A stretch of 64,000 bases of DNA. It comes from Helicobacter_D ganmani (GTDB lineage: Bacteria; Campylobacterota; Campylobacteria; Campylobacterales; Helicobacteraceae). The position numbers and the translations under genes are program-made. Shown here in pieces: positions 8,423-18,442 of this stretch (the first letter of the stretch is position 1; each line of letters begins with the position of its first letter). A model generated the notes under the pieces. The model was not told the origin of the DNA and did no database searches. It was given only the letters and a program-made list of their open reading frames with translations. The stretch lies in NCBI RefSeq assembly GCF_965138225.1, contig NZ_CBCSAX010000001.1. One strand, given 5' to 3'.

Positions 8423-9885
8423 ATGGAATCCTATGGATACGCTACCGAGCTAGAATATGTAGATGACTTTATTCCTGCGCTTAATCCTCTATGGATAGAT
8501 TTTTCTTTGACTTTAGCGGGGGTGGAATGTCCAAAACCGCAAGGAAAATTCCGCTATCTTGAGCTAGGGTTTGGGTTGGGAAACAGCCTTACGCTTCACG
8601 CAAGTTGCAGTGAGGGAGAGTTTATGGGGAATGATTTTATTCCCGCACATTGCCAACACGCACAAAAATTTATTGCTGCTTCACAAAGTTGCGCGCAAGT
8701 GTATGAAGAGGACTTTTTGGGGTTTTACAAGCGATTATTGCAAGAGAATCGCAAGTTTGACTATATTATTTTACACGGCGTTTGGAGCTGGGTGTCGCGA
8801 GAAAATCAAGAGGTTATTTTCGAAATTATTAACCATTGTTTAGATTTGGGGGGGTCGTTTATGTAAGCTACAATGTTTTTCCGGGCTGGGAGGGGAAATA
8901 TTCCTTGCGACACTTGCTAAAAACCTATGAAAGCAATGCGAGCGGTAACCAAGAAAAAAGAATTCAACAAACGATTTCTTGGGCGAAAGATTTTTTTGCT
9001 TCCTCTTCGCTTTATGCACAGCAAAATCCCCGCACACAAGAGATTTATCAAGAATTGCAGACAAGAGAAATTAATTATTTATGCCACGAATTTTTTAACA
9101 AAGATTGGCATTGCTTGTTTTTTAGCCAAATGGCAAAATCTATGCGCCAAATATCGTGTGAATTTAGCACAAGTGCAAAGTTAATGTGGCATTTTGACCC
9201 ACAAACTTTTAGCGCACAGCAAAAAGTATTATTGGCAGAGGCTAGGGATTCTATCTTGCAAGAACAGCTCAAAGATTATTGGATTAACGAATCCTTTAGA
9301 ATGGATTGCTTTGTGCGAGGCAAAAGGAATCTGACGCAACAGGAGCGCACAAAGCGACTTTTGCAAACCCATTTTGTGCTGTTAAAATCTCCTTTTGGAT
9401 TCCAAAATCTCCCTGAAACACCGCTAGAATTTCAAACCCTCTGTCAGAAAATTTTAGATTTTTTTGCCAAAGATTCTTACCAACCAAAAACTCTGCAAAG
9501 TCTCGTGCAAAACTTCGGACTTGAAATGGAGTTTTTGTTGCCTATCGTTTGTGCAATGATGACACAAGGATTCTTACACCCCGCGCAAGCATACTCACAC
9601 AGAATCTCAACACAAGCAAAAGCCCATAATCAAGTGCTTTTCTCGCAAAAGCCTAAAAACACGGGACTTTTTCTCGCCTCTGCAAGCATTGGTGGAGAAA
9701 TTTTTTTAGACACGATAACTTGGAATTGCCTAAAAGGCTGTATTCAAGGAAACTACAAAAAAGAATCACTAGCAGAATTTGTAAAGTGCGAGATTCCAAA
9801 TTTGCCCAAAGAATCTTTGGAAAATTTAGCAGAACGATTCTTAAGAGATATTCTACTTTATCAAGTGTTGGGGATTTTGGATTAA
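8423..9885 (+). pseudogene. SAM methyltransferase with regulatory domain, switched OFF by a G7 tract
   Basis: Two overlapping frames form one gene of about 487 residues. The first part (~141 codons) carries the class I SAM-binding motif LELGFGLG near residue 49 and a DYIILHGVWSWV segment. A run of seven G at 8848-8854 then sends the ribosome to a TAA almost at once. The second frame continues with VVYVSYNVFPGWEGK and a long helical C-terminal part, typical of methyltransferase-regulatory-domain proteins. With eight G the junction reads LDLGGVVYVSYN in one frame. This is therefore probably a phase-variable gene captured in the OFF state rather than a dead gene. Its place after glycosyltransferases suggests methylation of a surface glycan or protein, but the substrate is unknown. 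Confidence 0.85.
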
Positions 9886-9917
9886 AGAGGAATGGATATG
9901 AGTTTATGGAGGAATGA

Positions 9918-10541
9918 ATGATAAATGTTATTTTTGATATGGACGGGACATTAATAGATAGTGAAAATGCGATTTATGAAGCCATTAATGCAATTAGAGC
10001 AGACAAAAATATTCCTGCACTTCCACAAGAAACAATGCAGCACGCAATTCATACGCCAAATCTTAATTGTGCAAAAATCTTTTATGGTATTGAGAATTTT
10101 CCGCATAAAAGCTACAAGGTTGGTTTTGAATCTTATTTTGGCAAACACTATGAGCAAAGTGCAGTTTTGTTTGCGGGGATACGCGAAATGCTTCAAACCT
10201 GCAAAAAAAGAAATTACTTTCTAGCCCTTGCTTCCAATGCTCCACAACAAGGGTTAAAGCCGATTTTACAAAGGCATAAAATAGACCAATATTTTGATTC
10301 TATTATTGGCACAAACGATACAATAGAATCCAAACCCAATCCGATGATGATTTATCTTATCTTACAAAATGCTCCCTTTGCCAAGTCCATATTTGTTGGG
10401 AATTGTCTCAAAGACGAGGGAGCGGCAAGAAATGCAAAGATTCCTTATCTCCAAGCTAAATGGGGAGAAAATGCACTAAAAGACAATGAATTTGCTAGCG
10501 CAGAAGAATTGCTAGAGAAATTGAAAAAATACGAGGATTAA
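9918..10541 (+). CDS. HAD-superfamily phosphatase
   Basis: This 207-residue cytoplasmic HAD hydrolase has motif I FDMDGTLIDSE at residues 6-16. A helical cap follows, then motif II LASNAPQQG, motif III lysine in ESKPNP and a motif IV region VGNCLKDEGAA. The first acid of motif IV is replaced by N, while the following D is kept. It resembles phosphoglycolate phosphatase/beta-phosphoglucomutase-type enzymes. The ATG follows GGAGGA at suitable spacing. It could act on a sugar phosphate for the glycan locus, but it may equally be a housekeeping phosphatase. The substrate is not predictable. Confidence 0.88.
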   Translation: MINVIFDMDGTLIDSENAIYEAINAIRADKNIPALPQETMQHAIHTPNLNCAKIFYGIENFPHKSYKVGFESYFGKHYEQSAVLFAGIREMLQTCKKRNYFLALASNAPQQGLKPILQRHKIDQYFDSIIGTNDTIESKPNPMMIYLILQNAPFAKSIFVGNCLKDEGAARNAKIPYLQAKWGENALKDNEFASAEELLEKLKKYED

Positions 10542-10626
10542 AACTTTTTATTTTTTATGCTTTTTCCTCTTGACAAACACCAAGTGTAATGGTTCATAAT
10601 ACTAGGTTTATCAATAAAGGATAAAA

Positions 10627-11907
10627 ATGCGCGCATTTATCTACAAACTCTTTAGTCTCAAAGACGGAGAATTTAAGCTTCTAGTCCTCTCTTGCGGGTT
10701 TATTTTTATGCTCTTTAGCTCCTATGCGATTTTGCGTCCTATGCGCGATGCTTTGGGACTAGAAGGAGGACAAGAGGAGCTAAAATGGCTCTTTTTGGCG
10801 ACTTTTATTGCTTGTATCCTTGCATCTTTGCTCCTGATGTGGCTAAGCACCAAAATCAAAAGGAGATTCTACGCCGATTGCGTCTTTATCTTTTTTGCGC
10901 TCAATCTGCTTATTTTTTATGCATTAATGCAGATTTTCAAGCCACACACCGCAGAATTTATCTGGCTTTCTCGCGTGTTTTATGTGTGGATTAGCGTTTT
11001 TAATCTCTTTGCTTTCTCTTCTGCTTGGAGCTTGCTCACCGATGTCTTTAACAAAGAGGAAAGCACAAGGCTTTTTGGTATCATCTCCGCAGGGGCAAGT
11101 CTTGGAAGCATTGCAGGGGCAAGCAGTGTGAGTATTTTAGTCGCAAATTTTGGTGTGGCAAATCTCGTCTTTCTCTCCATTGCTTTGCTTTTTATCGGTA
11201 TTATACTAAAGAATCTCATTTTGCGCGAGTTAAAATACTTTGAAAATGTAGAATCGTTGGAGAGATTCAATCAAGTGATTGGCTCAAAGAACCCTTTTAT
11301 TGGCTTTAAACTCATCATCGCTTCCAAATACCTGCTCGCACTCTGCGCCTTTATCCTTTTACTCACGAGCGTTTCTACCTTTTTGTATATGGAGCAAGCA
11401 AGAATCATTCGTGAAGTTTTTCCTACACGCGAGGCAAGAATTGCGGCATTTGCAAACATTGACCTTATCGTGCAGATTTCAGCTTTATTTATCCAAATCT
11501 TTTTAACCGCAAAAATAGTGAAGTTTTTGAGCATTACTTATCTTTTAAGCACGCTTGGTTTCGTCATCACACTAGGATTCATTGTCCTTAGCTTCACGCA
11601 CCCTGCGTTTTTGCCTTTGGCTGTCGTGATGAGTATCCGCCGCGTAGGCGAATACGCACTCGTTAAGCCCGGACGCGAAATGCTGTTTGTGCCGCTGGAC
11701 GCAGATTCTAAATACAAAGTCAAAAACTTCTTTGACACGGTTGTATATCGCGGAGGAGACGCGCTCTCAGCCCAAGCAGAAAGCTTGCTTGCAAACGTAG
11801 GGATTCTATGCGTACTTTTGTGCGGTGCTGCAATTTCTTTTGTTTGGGGCATATTGGGCGTATTTTTGGGAAAAAGTTATAAAAAAACCAATTATGATTC
11901 TTTATAA
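10627..11907 (+). CDS. MFS-like NTP/NDP exchange transporter family protein
   Basis: This 426-residue inner-membrane protein has about twelve hydrophobic helices. The N-terminal part reads FSSYAILRPMRDALG and WLFLATFIACILASLL. WISVFNLFAFSSAWSLLTDVF and the RLFGIISAGASLGSIAGAS segment follow. These are typical of bacterial relatives of the ATP/ADP translocase (Tlc/AAA) family. Free-living bacteria with such proteins are not known to import ATP, so the substrate is unknown. It stands alone: the HAD gene ends 85 bp before it and the RND gene starts 84 bp after it. RBS AAAGGA precedes the ATG. Confidence 0.8.
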   Translation: MRAFIYKLFSLKDGEFKLLVLSCGFIFMLFSSYAILRPMRDALGLEGGQEELKWLFLATFIACILASLLLMWLSTKIKRRFYADCVFIFFALNLLIFYALMQIFKPHTAEFIWLSRVFYVWISVFNLFAFSSAWSLLTDVFNKEESTRLFGIISAGASLGSIAGASSVSILVANFGVANLVFLSIALLFIGIILKNLILRELKYFENVESLERFNQVIGSKNPFIGFKLIIASKYLLALCAFILLLTSVSTFLYMEQARIIREVFPTREARIAAFANIDLIVQISALFIQIFLTAKIVKFLSITYLLSTLGFVITLGFIVLSFTHPAFLPLAVVMSIRRVGEYALVKPGREMLFVPLDADSKYKVKNFFDTVVYRGGDALSAQAESLLANVGILCVLLCGAAISFVWGILGVFLGKSYKKTNYDSL

Positions 11908-11937
11908 TAAATTCACATTTGCCTCACGCTTTTATGC

Positions 11938-11943
11938 TAGAAT
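11938..11943 (+). promoter_or_regulatory. candidate extended -10 for the RND pump gene
   Basis: TAGAAT with upstream TGC (extended -10 form TGN-TAGAAT) lies 48 bp before the ATG of the RND gene, in an otherwise AT-rich gap. Confidence 0.4.
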
Positions 11944-11991
11944 GTTGCGTTAAAAATGCAAAGAATTATTATAGAATCCTAAGGAAAATTG

Positions 11992-14900
11992 ATGTTTTCA
12001 AAGTTTTTTATCAACCGCCCCGCATTCTCCGCAGTAATTTCTATTATCATCGTTATTGCTGGGCTTTTATGCCTTTTTAATCTCCCCATAGAACAATATC
12101 CCAAACTTGTTCCAACACAAATTGTTGTGAGTGCAAACTATCCCGGAGCAAGTGCAGAAACGATTTCTACAAATGTTGCGAGCATTTTAGAAAATAGCAT
12201 TAATGGCGTGGAGGGAATGATTTATATCCAAACCTCTACTACGAGTAGTGGCACAATGAATTTGAGCGTTTTTTTTAATAATAATGCCGACCCAGATATG
12301 GCTGTTGTCAATGTCAATAACCGCGTGCAGGCTGTTCTTAGCCAACTTCCTAGTGAAGTGCAAAGACTTGGCGTAACCGTGCGCAAACGCTCCACTGCTG
12401 TAATTGGAATGTATCATATTTATTCAGATAATCCCAATCATTCACAACTTGATATAGCAAACTACGCACTTTTAAATGTTGTAGATGAGCTCAAGCGTAT
12501 TAGCGGAATCGGAGATGTTGATTTGTGGGGACGCTCGGATTATGCAATGCGCATATGGTTATTACCAGATAAGCTCAATTTTTTTAATCTTGCGCCTTTA
12601 GAGGTGATTGATAAGATTCAAGAGCAAAATTCTCAATTTGCTCCGGGCAAGCTTGGAGTTGAGCCTATTGAAAGGAGCGAATTTGCTTACACAATCGTAA
12701 CAAAAGGATTATTTTCTAGCACAGAAGAGTTTGAAAACATTATTCTTAAAGCAAATCCTGATGGCTCTATGCTACGACTAAAAGATGTCGCAAGGGTGGA
12801 ACTTGGTGCGCAAGAATATCTCACCTCCTATTTTTACAATTCCACTCCCTCTGTTCCGATTCGTATTACATTGCAGCCGGGAGCAAATATTCTTGATGTC
12901 GCGGACAATGTCCAAAAAACAATGGAACGATTATCACAAAAATTTCCTGAAGGCATTAAATACTCTAATCCTTTTCGCCCCACAGAGTTTATCGTGCAAT
13001 CTATGAAAGAAGTTGTAAAAACATTTTTTGAAGCAATTGTTCTTGTTGTCTTAATTATTTATCTTTTTTTAGGAAATTGGCGCGCAACGATTATTCCTTG
13101 CATTGCGATACCTGTTTCATTAATTGGCACTTTTATCGGATTATATCTTTTTGGCTTTACGATTAATCTCCTTACGCTTTTTGGACTAATTCTTGCGATT
13201 GGAATCGTAGTAGATGACGCAATTATTGTGATTGAAAATGTAGAACGCATTATGCACCAAGAGCATTTAAACGCCAAAGAAGCTACGATTCGTTCTATGC
13301 AAGAGATTACTGCCCCTGTAGTTGCGATTGTCTTGGTTTTAAGTGCGGTCTTTATTCCTGTTGCGTTTATGGGAGGATTTAGCGGGGAAATCTACCGACA
13401 ATTTGCGATTACAATCGTGATTTCAGTCGTGATTTCAGGTTGCGTTGCCCTCACTCTCACACCAAGTCTTTGCGCAATGTATCTTAAACCAACAAAGGCA
13501 AAGCCCCTTTATCTTATTGCCAAATTTGATGAGTTTTTTGAGAAACTCACATTGAAATTTTCCCAACAAGTGGCGAAGGTTCTCAAAAGAGGACTGCTTT
13601 TTCTTTGTCTATTGATTGCCATGCTCTTTGTAACTTATGACCTTTTCCAAAGAACGCCGCATTCGCTTGTCCCAGCAGAAGATATGGGAATCGTTAATAT
13701 TCATACGATTCTACCAGATGGTGCAGCACTCTCACGCACAACACAAGCGCAAAAAGACCTGATTGCTACTTTAGAAAGCAATCCTCTTGTAGCTGAAATG
13801 ACTACCATTGTTGGATATAGTTTTCTTTCAGGAGGATTCAAAAGCAGTGATGGCGTGGGATTCTATAGACTTATTGATTGGAGTGAGCGCACAGATAAAG
13901 ATAAAAGTGATAGGGCATTTATTGCAAACATCACTAAAGAACTACAAAAATATCCCGATGCGCGTTTTATTGCCACGCAAGCACCAACTATTATTGGGCT
14001 TGATTCAAGTGGTGTAAATATTTATGTGCAAAGCAAGGAGGGTGGAAGCCTAGAGGAACTCAAAAAATACACTGATTTAATGGTGCAAGAAGCACTTAAA
14101 CGCAAAGAGATTCGTAATGCCTTTACTAGCATTGCCGTGAATACTCCTCAAGTCTCTGTGTATTTAGATAGAGAAAAAGCAGCTGCACTCAATGTCAATA
14201 TTTATGATATTTTTCGCACAATGCAGGTAACTTTTGGAAGCTATTATGTGAATAACTTTGAGCTTTTCAATCGCACATTTCGCGTGATTGCACAATCTGA
14301 ACAAGATTATCGGCAATCCCCAGAGGATTTGAGTAGTGTTTTTGTCAAATCGCAAGATGGTAATTTTGTCCCTTTAAGCACGCTTTTAAGCTTCCAATAC
14401 ACCACAGGTGCGGAAATTGTCAATCGCTTTAATCTTTTTCCTGCAGCCCAACTGATTGGTTATTCTAATGAAGGTTATTCTAGTGGTGATACCATAGCAG
14501 CAATAGAAGAAATTGCCGCAAAGATTCTTCCGCAAGGCTATGACATTGCTTACGCAGGTTCAACCTATCAAGAAAAGGCAAGTCAATCTAGTGGCGCAAC
14601 AGCTTTTATTTTTGGGCTTGTCTTTGTTTTTTTGATTCTTGTTGCGCAGTATGAACGTTGGCTTATGCCACTATGTGTTCTTAGTGCTGTGCCTTTCGCG
14701 CTCTTTGGAGCAATTCTTGCAACTTTTTTAAGAGGATTAGAAAACGATATTTATTTTCAAGTTGGATTGCTTGTCCTTATCGCGCTTGCAGCAAAAAATG
14801 CAATCTTAATTGTAGAATTTGCTATGCAGCTTAGAGAACACGAGGGGAAAAGCATTATAGAAGCCGCTATTGGTGCAGCAAGATTGCGATTCCGCCCAAT

Positions 14901-15108
14901 CGTTATGACCTCACTCGCCTTTAGTATGGGAGTTTTACCATTGGCAGTAAGTAGCGGAGCGGGGGCATTAAGCCGACATTCCATCGCCACTGGCGTGCTT
15001 GGTGGAATGCTTGCTGCGACTTTTTTAGCAGTTTTCTTTATTCCACTCTTTTATATGTATCTTGCAACTTTTAGCGAATGGATACAGAAAAAATATAAAA
15101 ACAATTGA
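11992..15108 (+). CDS. RND (HAE1/AcrB-CmeB type) efflux pump inner-membrane subunit
   Basis: This proton-driven multidrug exporter subunit has 1038 residues. The N-terminus MFSKFFINRPAF is typical of the family. The proton-relay aspartates are visible in TM4 as VVDDAIIVIENVER (~residues 405-418) and the relay lysine in LAAKNAILIVEFA (~residue 938). Two large periplasmic loops and twelve TM helices fit the length. I use ATG with AAGGA six bases upstream; a TTG lies one codon earlier. Pumps of this class need a membrane-fusion protein and an outer-membrane channel, and neither gene is adjacent, so partners must be encoded elsewhere. The substrates are unknown. Confidence 0.95.
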   Translation: MFSKFFINRPAFSAVISIIIVIAGLLCLFNLPIEQYPKLVPTQIVVSANYPGASAETISTNVASILENSINGVEGMIYIQTSTTSSGTMNLSVFFNNNADPDMAVVNVNNRVQAVLSQLPSEVQRLGVTVRKRSTAVIGMYHIYSDNPNHSQLDIANYALLNVVDELKRISGIGDVDLWGRSDYAMRIWLLPDKLNFFNLAPLEVIDKIQEQNSQFAPGKLGVEPIERSEFAYTIVTKGLFSSTEEFENIILKANPDGSMLRLKDVARVELGAQEYLTSYFYNSTPSVPIRITLQPGANILDVADNVQKTMERLSQKFPEGIKYSNPFRPTEFIVQSMKEVVKTFFEAIVLVVLIIYLFLGNWRATIIPCIAIPVSLIGTFIGLYLFGFTINLLTLFGLILAIGIVVDDAIIVIENVERIMHQEHLNAKEATIRSMQEITAPVVAIVLVLSAVFIPVAFMGGFSGEIYRQFAITIVISVVISGCVALTLTPSLCAMYLKPTKAKPLYLIAKFDEFFEKLTLKFSQQVAKVLKRGLLFLCLLIAMLFVTYDLFQRTPHSLVPAEDMGIVNIHTILPDGAALSRTTQAQKDLIATLESNPLVAEMTTIVGYSFLSGGFKSSDGVGFYRLIDWSERTDKDKSDRAFIANITKELQKYPDARFIATQAPTIIGLDSSGVNIYVQSKEGGSLEELKKYTDLMVQEALKRKEIRNAFTSIAVNTPQVSVYLDREKAAALNVNIYDIFRTMQVTFGSYYVNNFELFNRTFRVIAQSEQDYRQSPEDLSSVFVKSQDGNFVPLSTLLSFQYTTGAEIVNRFNLFPAAQLIGYSNEGYSSGDTIAAIEEIAAKILPQGYDIAYAGSTYQEKASQSSGATAFIFGLVFVFLILVAQYERWLMPLCVLSAVPFALFGAILATFLRGLENDIYFQVGLLVLIALAAKNAILIVEFAMQLREHEGKSIIEAAIGAARLRFRPIVMTSLAFSMGVLPLAVSSGAGALSRHSIATGVLGGMLAATFLAVFFIPLFYMYLATFSEWIQKKYKNN

Positions 15109-15173
15109 CAAATTAATATTTTAATCAATATTATTTATTATTTTAATTTTAACTATATGAATTTTTTATGATT

Positions 15174-15209
15174 CTTGCGTGCGGTGAGATTTTACTCAAA
15201 CCGCACAAG
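15174..15209. terminator. bidirectional hairpin between convergent RND pump and argG genes
   Basis: cttg-cg-tgcggt-gag pairs with ctc-aa-accgca-caag around attttа-like loop bases, giving an interrupted 13-bp stem between two convergent genes. T-rich sequence flanks it only moderately. Confidence 0.45.
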
Positions 15210-15226
15210 TAGCACTTTTGCTGTAA

Positions 15227-16441
15227 TTACTTACGCGTTTTACCCGAAATAATGAATCGTAGAGCATTGAGTTTGATAAATCCCTCTGCATCACTTTGGT
15301 TATAGACAGAATCTTCCTCAAAAGTGCTATATGCGGCATTGAAGAGGGAATTTTTGGATTCTCTTCCTAGCACAATCACATTGCCTTTATAAAGCTCTAA
15401 TCGCACAATACCCTCAACTTTTTGCTGTGTTTTATCAATCAACGCTTGCAATGCTTCGCGCTCTGGACTAAACCAATAACCATTATAGATTAGGCTAGCG
15501 TATTTTGGCATTATCTCATCTTTTAAGTGCGCTTCTTCTCTATCAAGGCAGAGCGATTCCATTGCACGATGAGCTTTGAGATAAATTGTTCCCCCCGGAG
15601 TTTCATAACAACCACGTGATTTCATTCCTACATAACGATTTTCTACTAAATCCAAACGCCCGATTCCATGACGACAACCTAGTTCATTCAATTTAGCCCA
15701 AAAATTTGCCGGGCTTAACTTTTCTCCATTGATTGCGATTCCATCACCATTTTTAAACTCAATACTAATCACTTCTGATTCATTGGGTGCATCTTTAGGG
15801 GAAACGCTCCAACGCCACATATCTTCTTCAGGAGCGACATTTGGATTTTCCAAAATCTGTCCCTCATAACTAATATGCAACAAATTTGCGTCCATAGAAT
15901 AAGGAGATTTATTTGCCTTTTTTTCAATTTGAATCCCCGCAGATTCTGCGTATTCTAATAATTTTTCACGACTATTTAAATCCCATTCTCTCCAAGGAGC
16001 AATAACTTTAATGTCTGGATTTAGAGCATACGCACCGATTTCAAAACGCACTTGATCATTACCTTTGCCTGTTGCTCCGTGTGAGATTGCGTCTGCACCA
16101 ACTTGTTTTGCAATTTCTACCAAATGTTTTGCAATCAAGGGACGAGCAATACTTGTCCCTAGCAAATATTCACCCTCATAAATGGAGTTTGCACGAAACA
16201 TCGGGAAAACAAAATCTCGGATAAACTCTTCGCGCAAATCTTTGATAAAAATGTTTTCGGGCTTGATTCCTAACTTCTGTGCCTTAGCTCGTGCAGGCTC
16301 TACCTCCTCACCTTGCCCAATATCCGCTGTAAAAGTTATGACTTCACAATGATAATTATCCCCGAGCCATTTTAGAATCACACTTGTATCCAAACCGCCA
16401 CTATAAGCAAGCACAACTTTTTTGATATTTTTCTTATTCAT
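15227..16441 (-). CDS. argG: argininosuccinate synthase
   Basis: ArgG condenses citrulline and aspartate with ATP in the penultimate cytoplasmic step of arginine synthesis. The 404 residues match the family. The PP-loop VLAYSGGLDTSVILKWL is at the N-terminus. SHGATGKGNDQVRFE and RLDLVENRYVGMKSRGCYETPGG appear later, both hallmark motifs. I start at the ATG five bases after AGGAG; a GTG two codons upstream is in frame but overlaps that ribosome site. No other arg genes are near. Confidence 0.97.
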   Translation of the reverse strand: MNKKNIKKVVLAYSGGLDTSVILKWLGDNYHCEVITFTADIGQGEEVEPARAKAQKLGIKPENIFIKDLREEFIRDFVFPMFRANSIYEGEYLLGTSIARPLIAKHLVEIAKQVGADAISHGATGKGNDQVRFEIGAYALNPDIKVIAPWREWDLNSREKLLEYAESAGIQIEKKANKSPYSMDANLLHISYEGQILENPNVAPEEDMWRWSVSPKDAPNESEVISIEFKNGDGIAINGEKLSPANFWAKLNELGCRHGIGRLDLVENRYVGMKSRGCYETPGGTIYLKAHRAMESLCLDREEAHLKDEIMPKYASLIYNGYWFSPEREALQALIDKTQQKVEGIVRLELYKGNVIVLGRESKNSLFNAAYSTFEEDSVYNQSDAEGFIKLNALRFIISGKTRK

Positions 16442-16525
16442 TTTCACTCCTTAAAAATTTTGTGGTATTATAGCAACAATTTAATATTCTTTTGGCTACA
16501 ATTTTGCAAATTTTAAGGATAAAAT

Positions 16526-16777
16526 ATGCGTATAGATAAATTTCTGAATGCAGTGAATATTACAAAAAAACGCTCCATTGCACAAGATATGCTCACAAGC
16601 GGTGTTATCAAAATTGATGGAATTCCCATAAAAGCAAGCCGCAATATAAAAACAGGTGATGTCATTGAAATAGACTATTTGGAAAAGCCGCGATTCTATC
16701 AAGTTCTTCAAATCCCAGAACAAAAAACGATTAAAAAGAATGAATCGCATTTATACTACAAAGAAATACAGGAATAA
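16526..16777 (+). CDS. S4-domain RNA-binding protein
   Basis: This 83-residue protein consists essentially of one S4 domain (MRIDKFLNAVNITKKRS, SGVIKIDG, NIKTGDVIEID). Such small proteins of the Hsp15/YlmH type bind structured RNA, often on stalled ribosomes. The start follows AAGGATAAAAT. Four bases separate it from the nucleosidase-like gene, and rlmN follows, so an operon of RNA-related functions is likely. The exact RNA target is unknown. Confidence 0.88.
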   Translation: MRIDKFLNAVNITKKRSIAQDMLTSGVIKIDGIPIKASRNIKTGDVIEIDYLEKPRFYQVLQIPEQKTIKKNESHLYYKEIQE

Positions 16778-16781
16778 GACA

Positions 16782-17357
16782 ATGATTTATTGCGCAGGCA
16801 AAATGGAAGCTTTTTCTTTTGCTAAAAGTATTGGTGTGGGGCTAGTAGAATCTGCAATTAATTTGACACGTTCTATTTTATATGATAGACCAGAGGAAAT
16901 TACTTTTGTTGGCACTTGTGGTGCTTATATGGAATCCATTCCTTTGCTTGAAATTTTTGAAACACAAAGTGCTACAAATATAGAATTGTCTTTTTTGCAA
17001 AAACAGTGTTACACTCCTTTAAATAATTTTTTAACGAATGTTTCATGTGAAACAATGACAAAAAACTCCAATGATATTTTGTCTCAAAGTTTAAAAATTG
17101 TTAATTCTAGCAATTATATTACAACGGATTCCACGCTTGCTAAACATTTGGTAAAGCTTGGAATCACTTATGAGAATATGGAATTTTTTAGTATTTTACA
17201 AGTTGCGAAAGCATTTGAGCTCCCTGTGATTGGAATCTTTTGTGTTACAAATCATACACATTCGGAAGCACAAAAAGAATTTTTTGCCAATCACAAAGCA
17301 GCAATAAAAAGACTAGAATCCTACATTTATTCCAAATCAACGAATTTTCATCAATGA
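16782..17357 (+). CDS. purine-nucleoside phosphorylase/nucleosidase-family protein
   Basis: This 191-residue protein resembles the PNP_UDP family. A strand ending in FVGTCGAY (~residue 50) matches the phosphate/ribose-loop region. A later ENMEFFSILQVAKAFELPVIGI resembles the conserved MEsaaiaqvA helix near the active site, followed by VTNHTHSEAQKEF. It is shorter than typical nucleosidases. I use the ATG eight bases after CAGGA, not an in-frame ATG inside the S4 gene. It overlaps rlmN by ATGA. The substrate (a nucleoside such as futalosine or methylthioadenosine) is not established. Confidence 0.78.
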   Translation: MIYCAGKMEAFSFAKSIGVGLVESAINLTRSILYDRPEEITFVGTCGAYMESIPLLEIFETQSATNIELSFLQKQCYTPLNNFLTNVSCETMTKNSNDILSQSLKIVNSSNYITTDSTLAKHLVKLGITYENMEFFSILQVAKAFELPVIGIFCVTNHTHSEAQKEFFANHKAAIKRLESYIYSKSTNFHQ

Positions 17358-18442
17358 TTAAAAACACAATGAATCTTTCAGCTCAAACAAGCAAACAAAA
17401 TATCTTTGATTTGACTTTGGAAGAATTAGGCATAAATTTAGAACAAGCAGGATTCCAAAAATTTCGCGCAAAACAGATTTATCATTGGCTTTATACACAT
17501 TATGAAACCAACTTTGACGCAATGGATAATCTGCCAAAAGACTTAAAAATTTATTTAAATGAATATTTTACTAGTCAAAACATCAGCATAAATAAAAAAG
17601 AGCAGAGCCAAGACGGAAGCATAAAATACCTCTTTGCGACACAGGACAATCTAACTTATGAAGCAGTATTTTTAAAAATGAAAGAAGATAAATTCACTCT
17701 TTGCCTTTCTTCACAAATCGGTTGCAAAGTTGGTTGCAGTTTTTGCTTGACTGCAAAGGGAGGATTTGTGCGAAATTTAACAGCTGGGGAAATTGTTTAT
17801 CAAGTTGTTGCAATCAAAAAAGACCAAAATTTGCCAAACAATAAAGCAATCAATATCGTATATATGGGTATGGGAGAACCGCTAGATAATCTGGCAAATG
17901 TTACGCAATGTATCCATATTTTAAGTGAATTAGACGGCTTAAATATTTCTGTGCGCAGGCAAACAATTTCTACAAGCGGAATTGCTCCAAAAATCAAAAA
18001 ACTAGGCATGCTCAATTTAGGAGTGCAACTTGCAATCTCTCTACACGCAGTAAGTGATGAGTTGCGCACACAACTAATGCCCATCAACAAAGCCTATAAT
18101 ATCCAAGCAATTATTGACGAAATAGCAGCTTTTCCGATAGATAGTCGCAAACGCATAATGTTTGAATATCTAATGATAGATGGAATAAACGATAGTTTAG
18201 AAAACGCAAAAAAACTTGTCGCGCTTTTGAATAAAATCAAAGCAAAAGTTAATTTAATTTATTTTAATCCCCATAAAGGCAGTCCATATCAAAGACCACA
18301 ACGAGAAAAAGTAGAAGCATTCCGAGAATTTTTACTCAAAAAGGGTTTATTCTGCACCATTAGGGAATCCAAAGGCTTAGATATTAGTGCTGCGTGCGGA
18401 CAACTACGAGAACGCGAAATTAATCAAAAAGGGGAAATATGA
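17354..18442 (+). CDS. rlmN: 23S rRNA/tRNA adenine-C2 methyltransferase (radical SAM)
   Basis: RlmN methylates C2 of A2503 in 23S rRNA and A37 of some tRNAs. The 362 residues include the radical-SAM cluster motif CKVGCSFC (~residues 117-124), TAKGGFVRNLTAGEIVYQV and GMGEPLDN. STSGIAPKIKKL and the C-terminal SKGLDISAACGQL, which holds the catalytic cysteine, follow. The start is the ATG in an ATGA overlap with the upstream gene; a longer in-frame ORF begins earlier but lies inside the neighbour. A 30-codon membrane-protein gene overlaps the stop codon in the same way. Confidence 0.97.
   Translation: MIKNTMNLSAQTSKQNIFDLTLEELGINLEQAGFQKFRAKQIYHWLYTHYETNFDAMDNLPKDLKIYLNEYFTSQNISINKKEQSQDGSIKYLFATQDNLTYEAVFLKMKEDKFTLCLSSQIGCKVGCSFCLTAKGGFVRNLTAGEIVYQVVAIKKDQNLPNNKAINIVYMGMGEPLDNLANVTQCIHILSELDGLNISVRRQTISTSGIAPKIKKLGMLNLGVQLAISLHAVSDELRTQLMPINKAYNIQAIIDEIAAFPIDSRKRIMFEYLMIDGINDSLENAKKLVALLNKIKAKVNLIYFNPHKGSPYQRPQREKVEAFREFLLKKGLFCTIRESKGLDISAACGQLREREINQKGEI

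Noticed and set aside
17240..17353. Longer N-terminus for RlmN
   Set aside because: The extension lies inside the upstream gene; the ATGA overlap start fits the family length.
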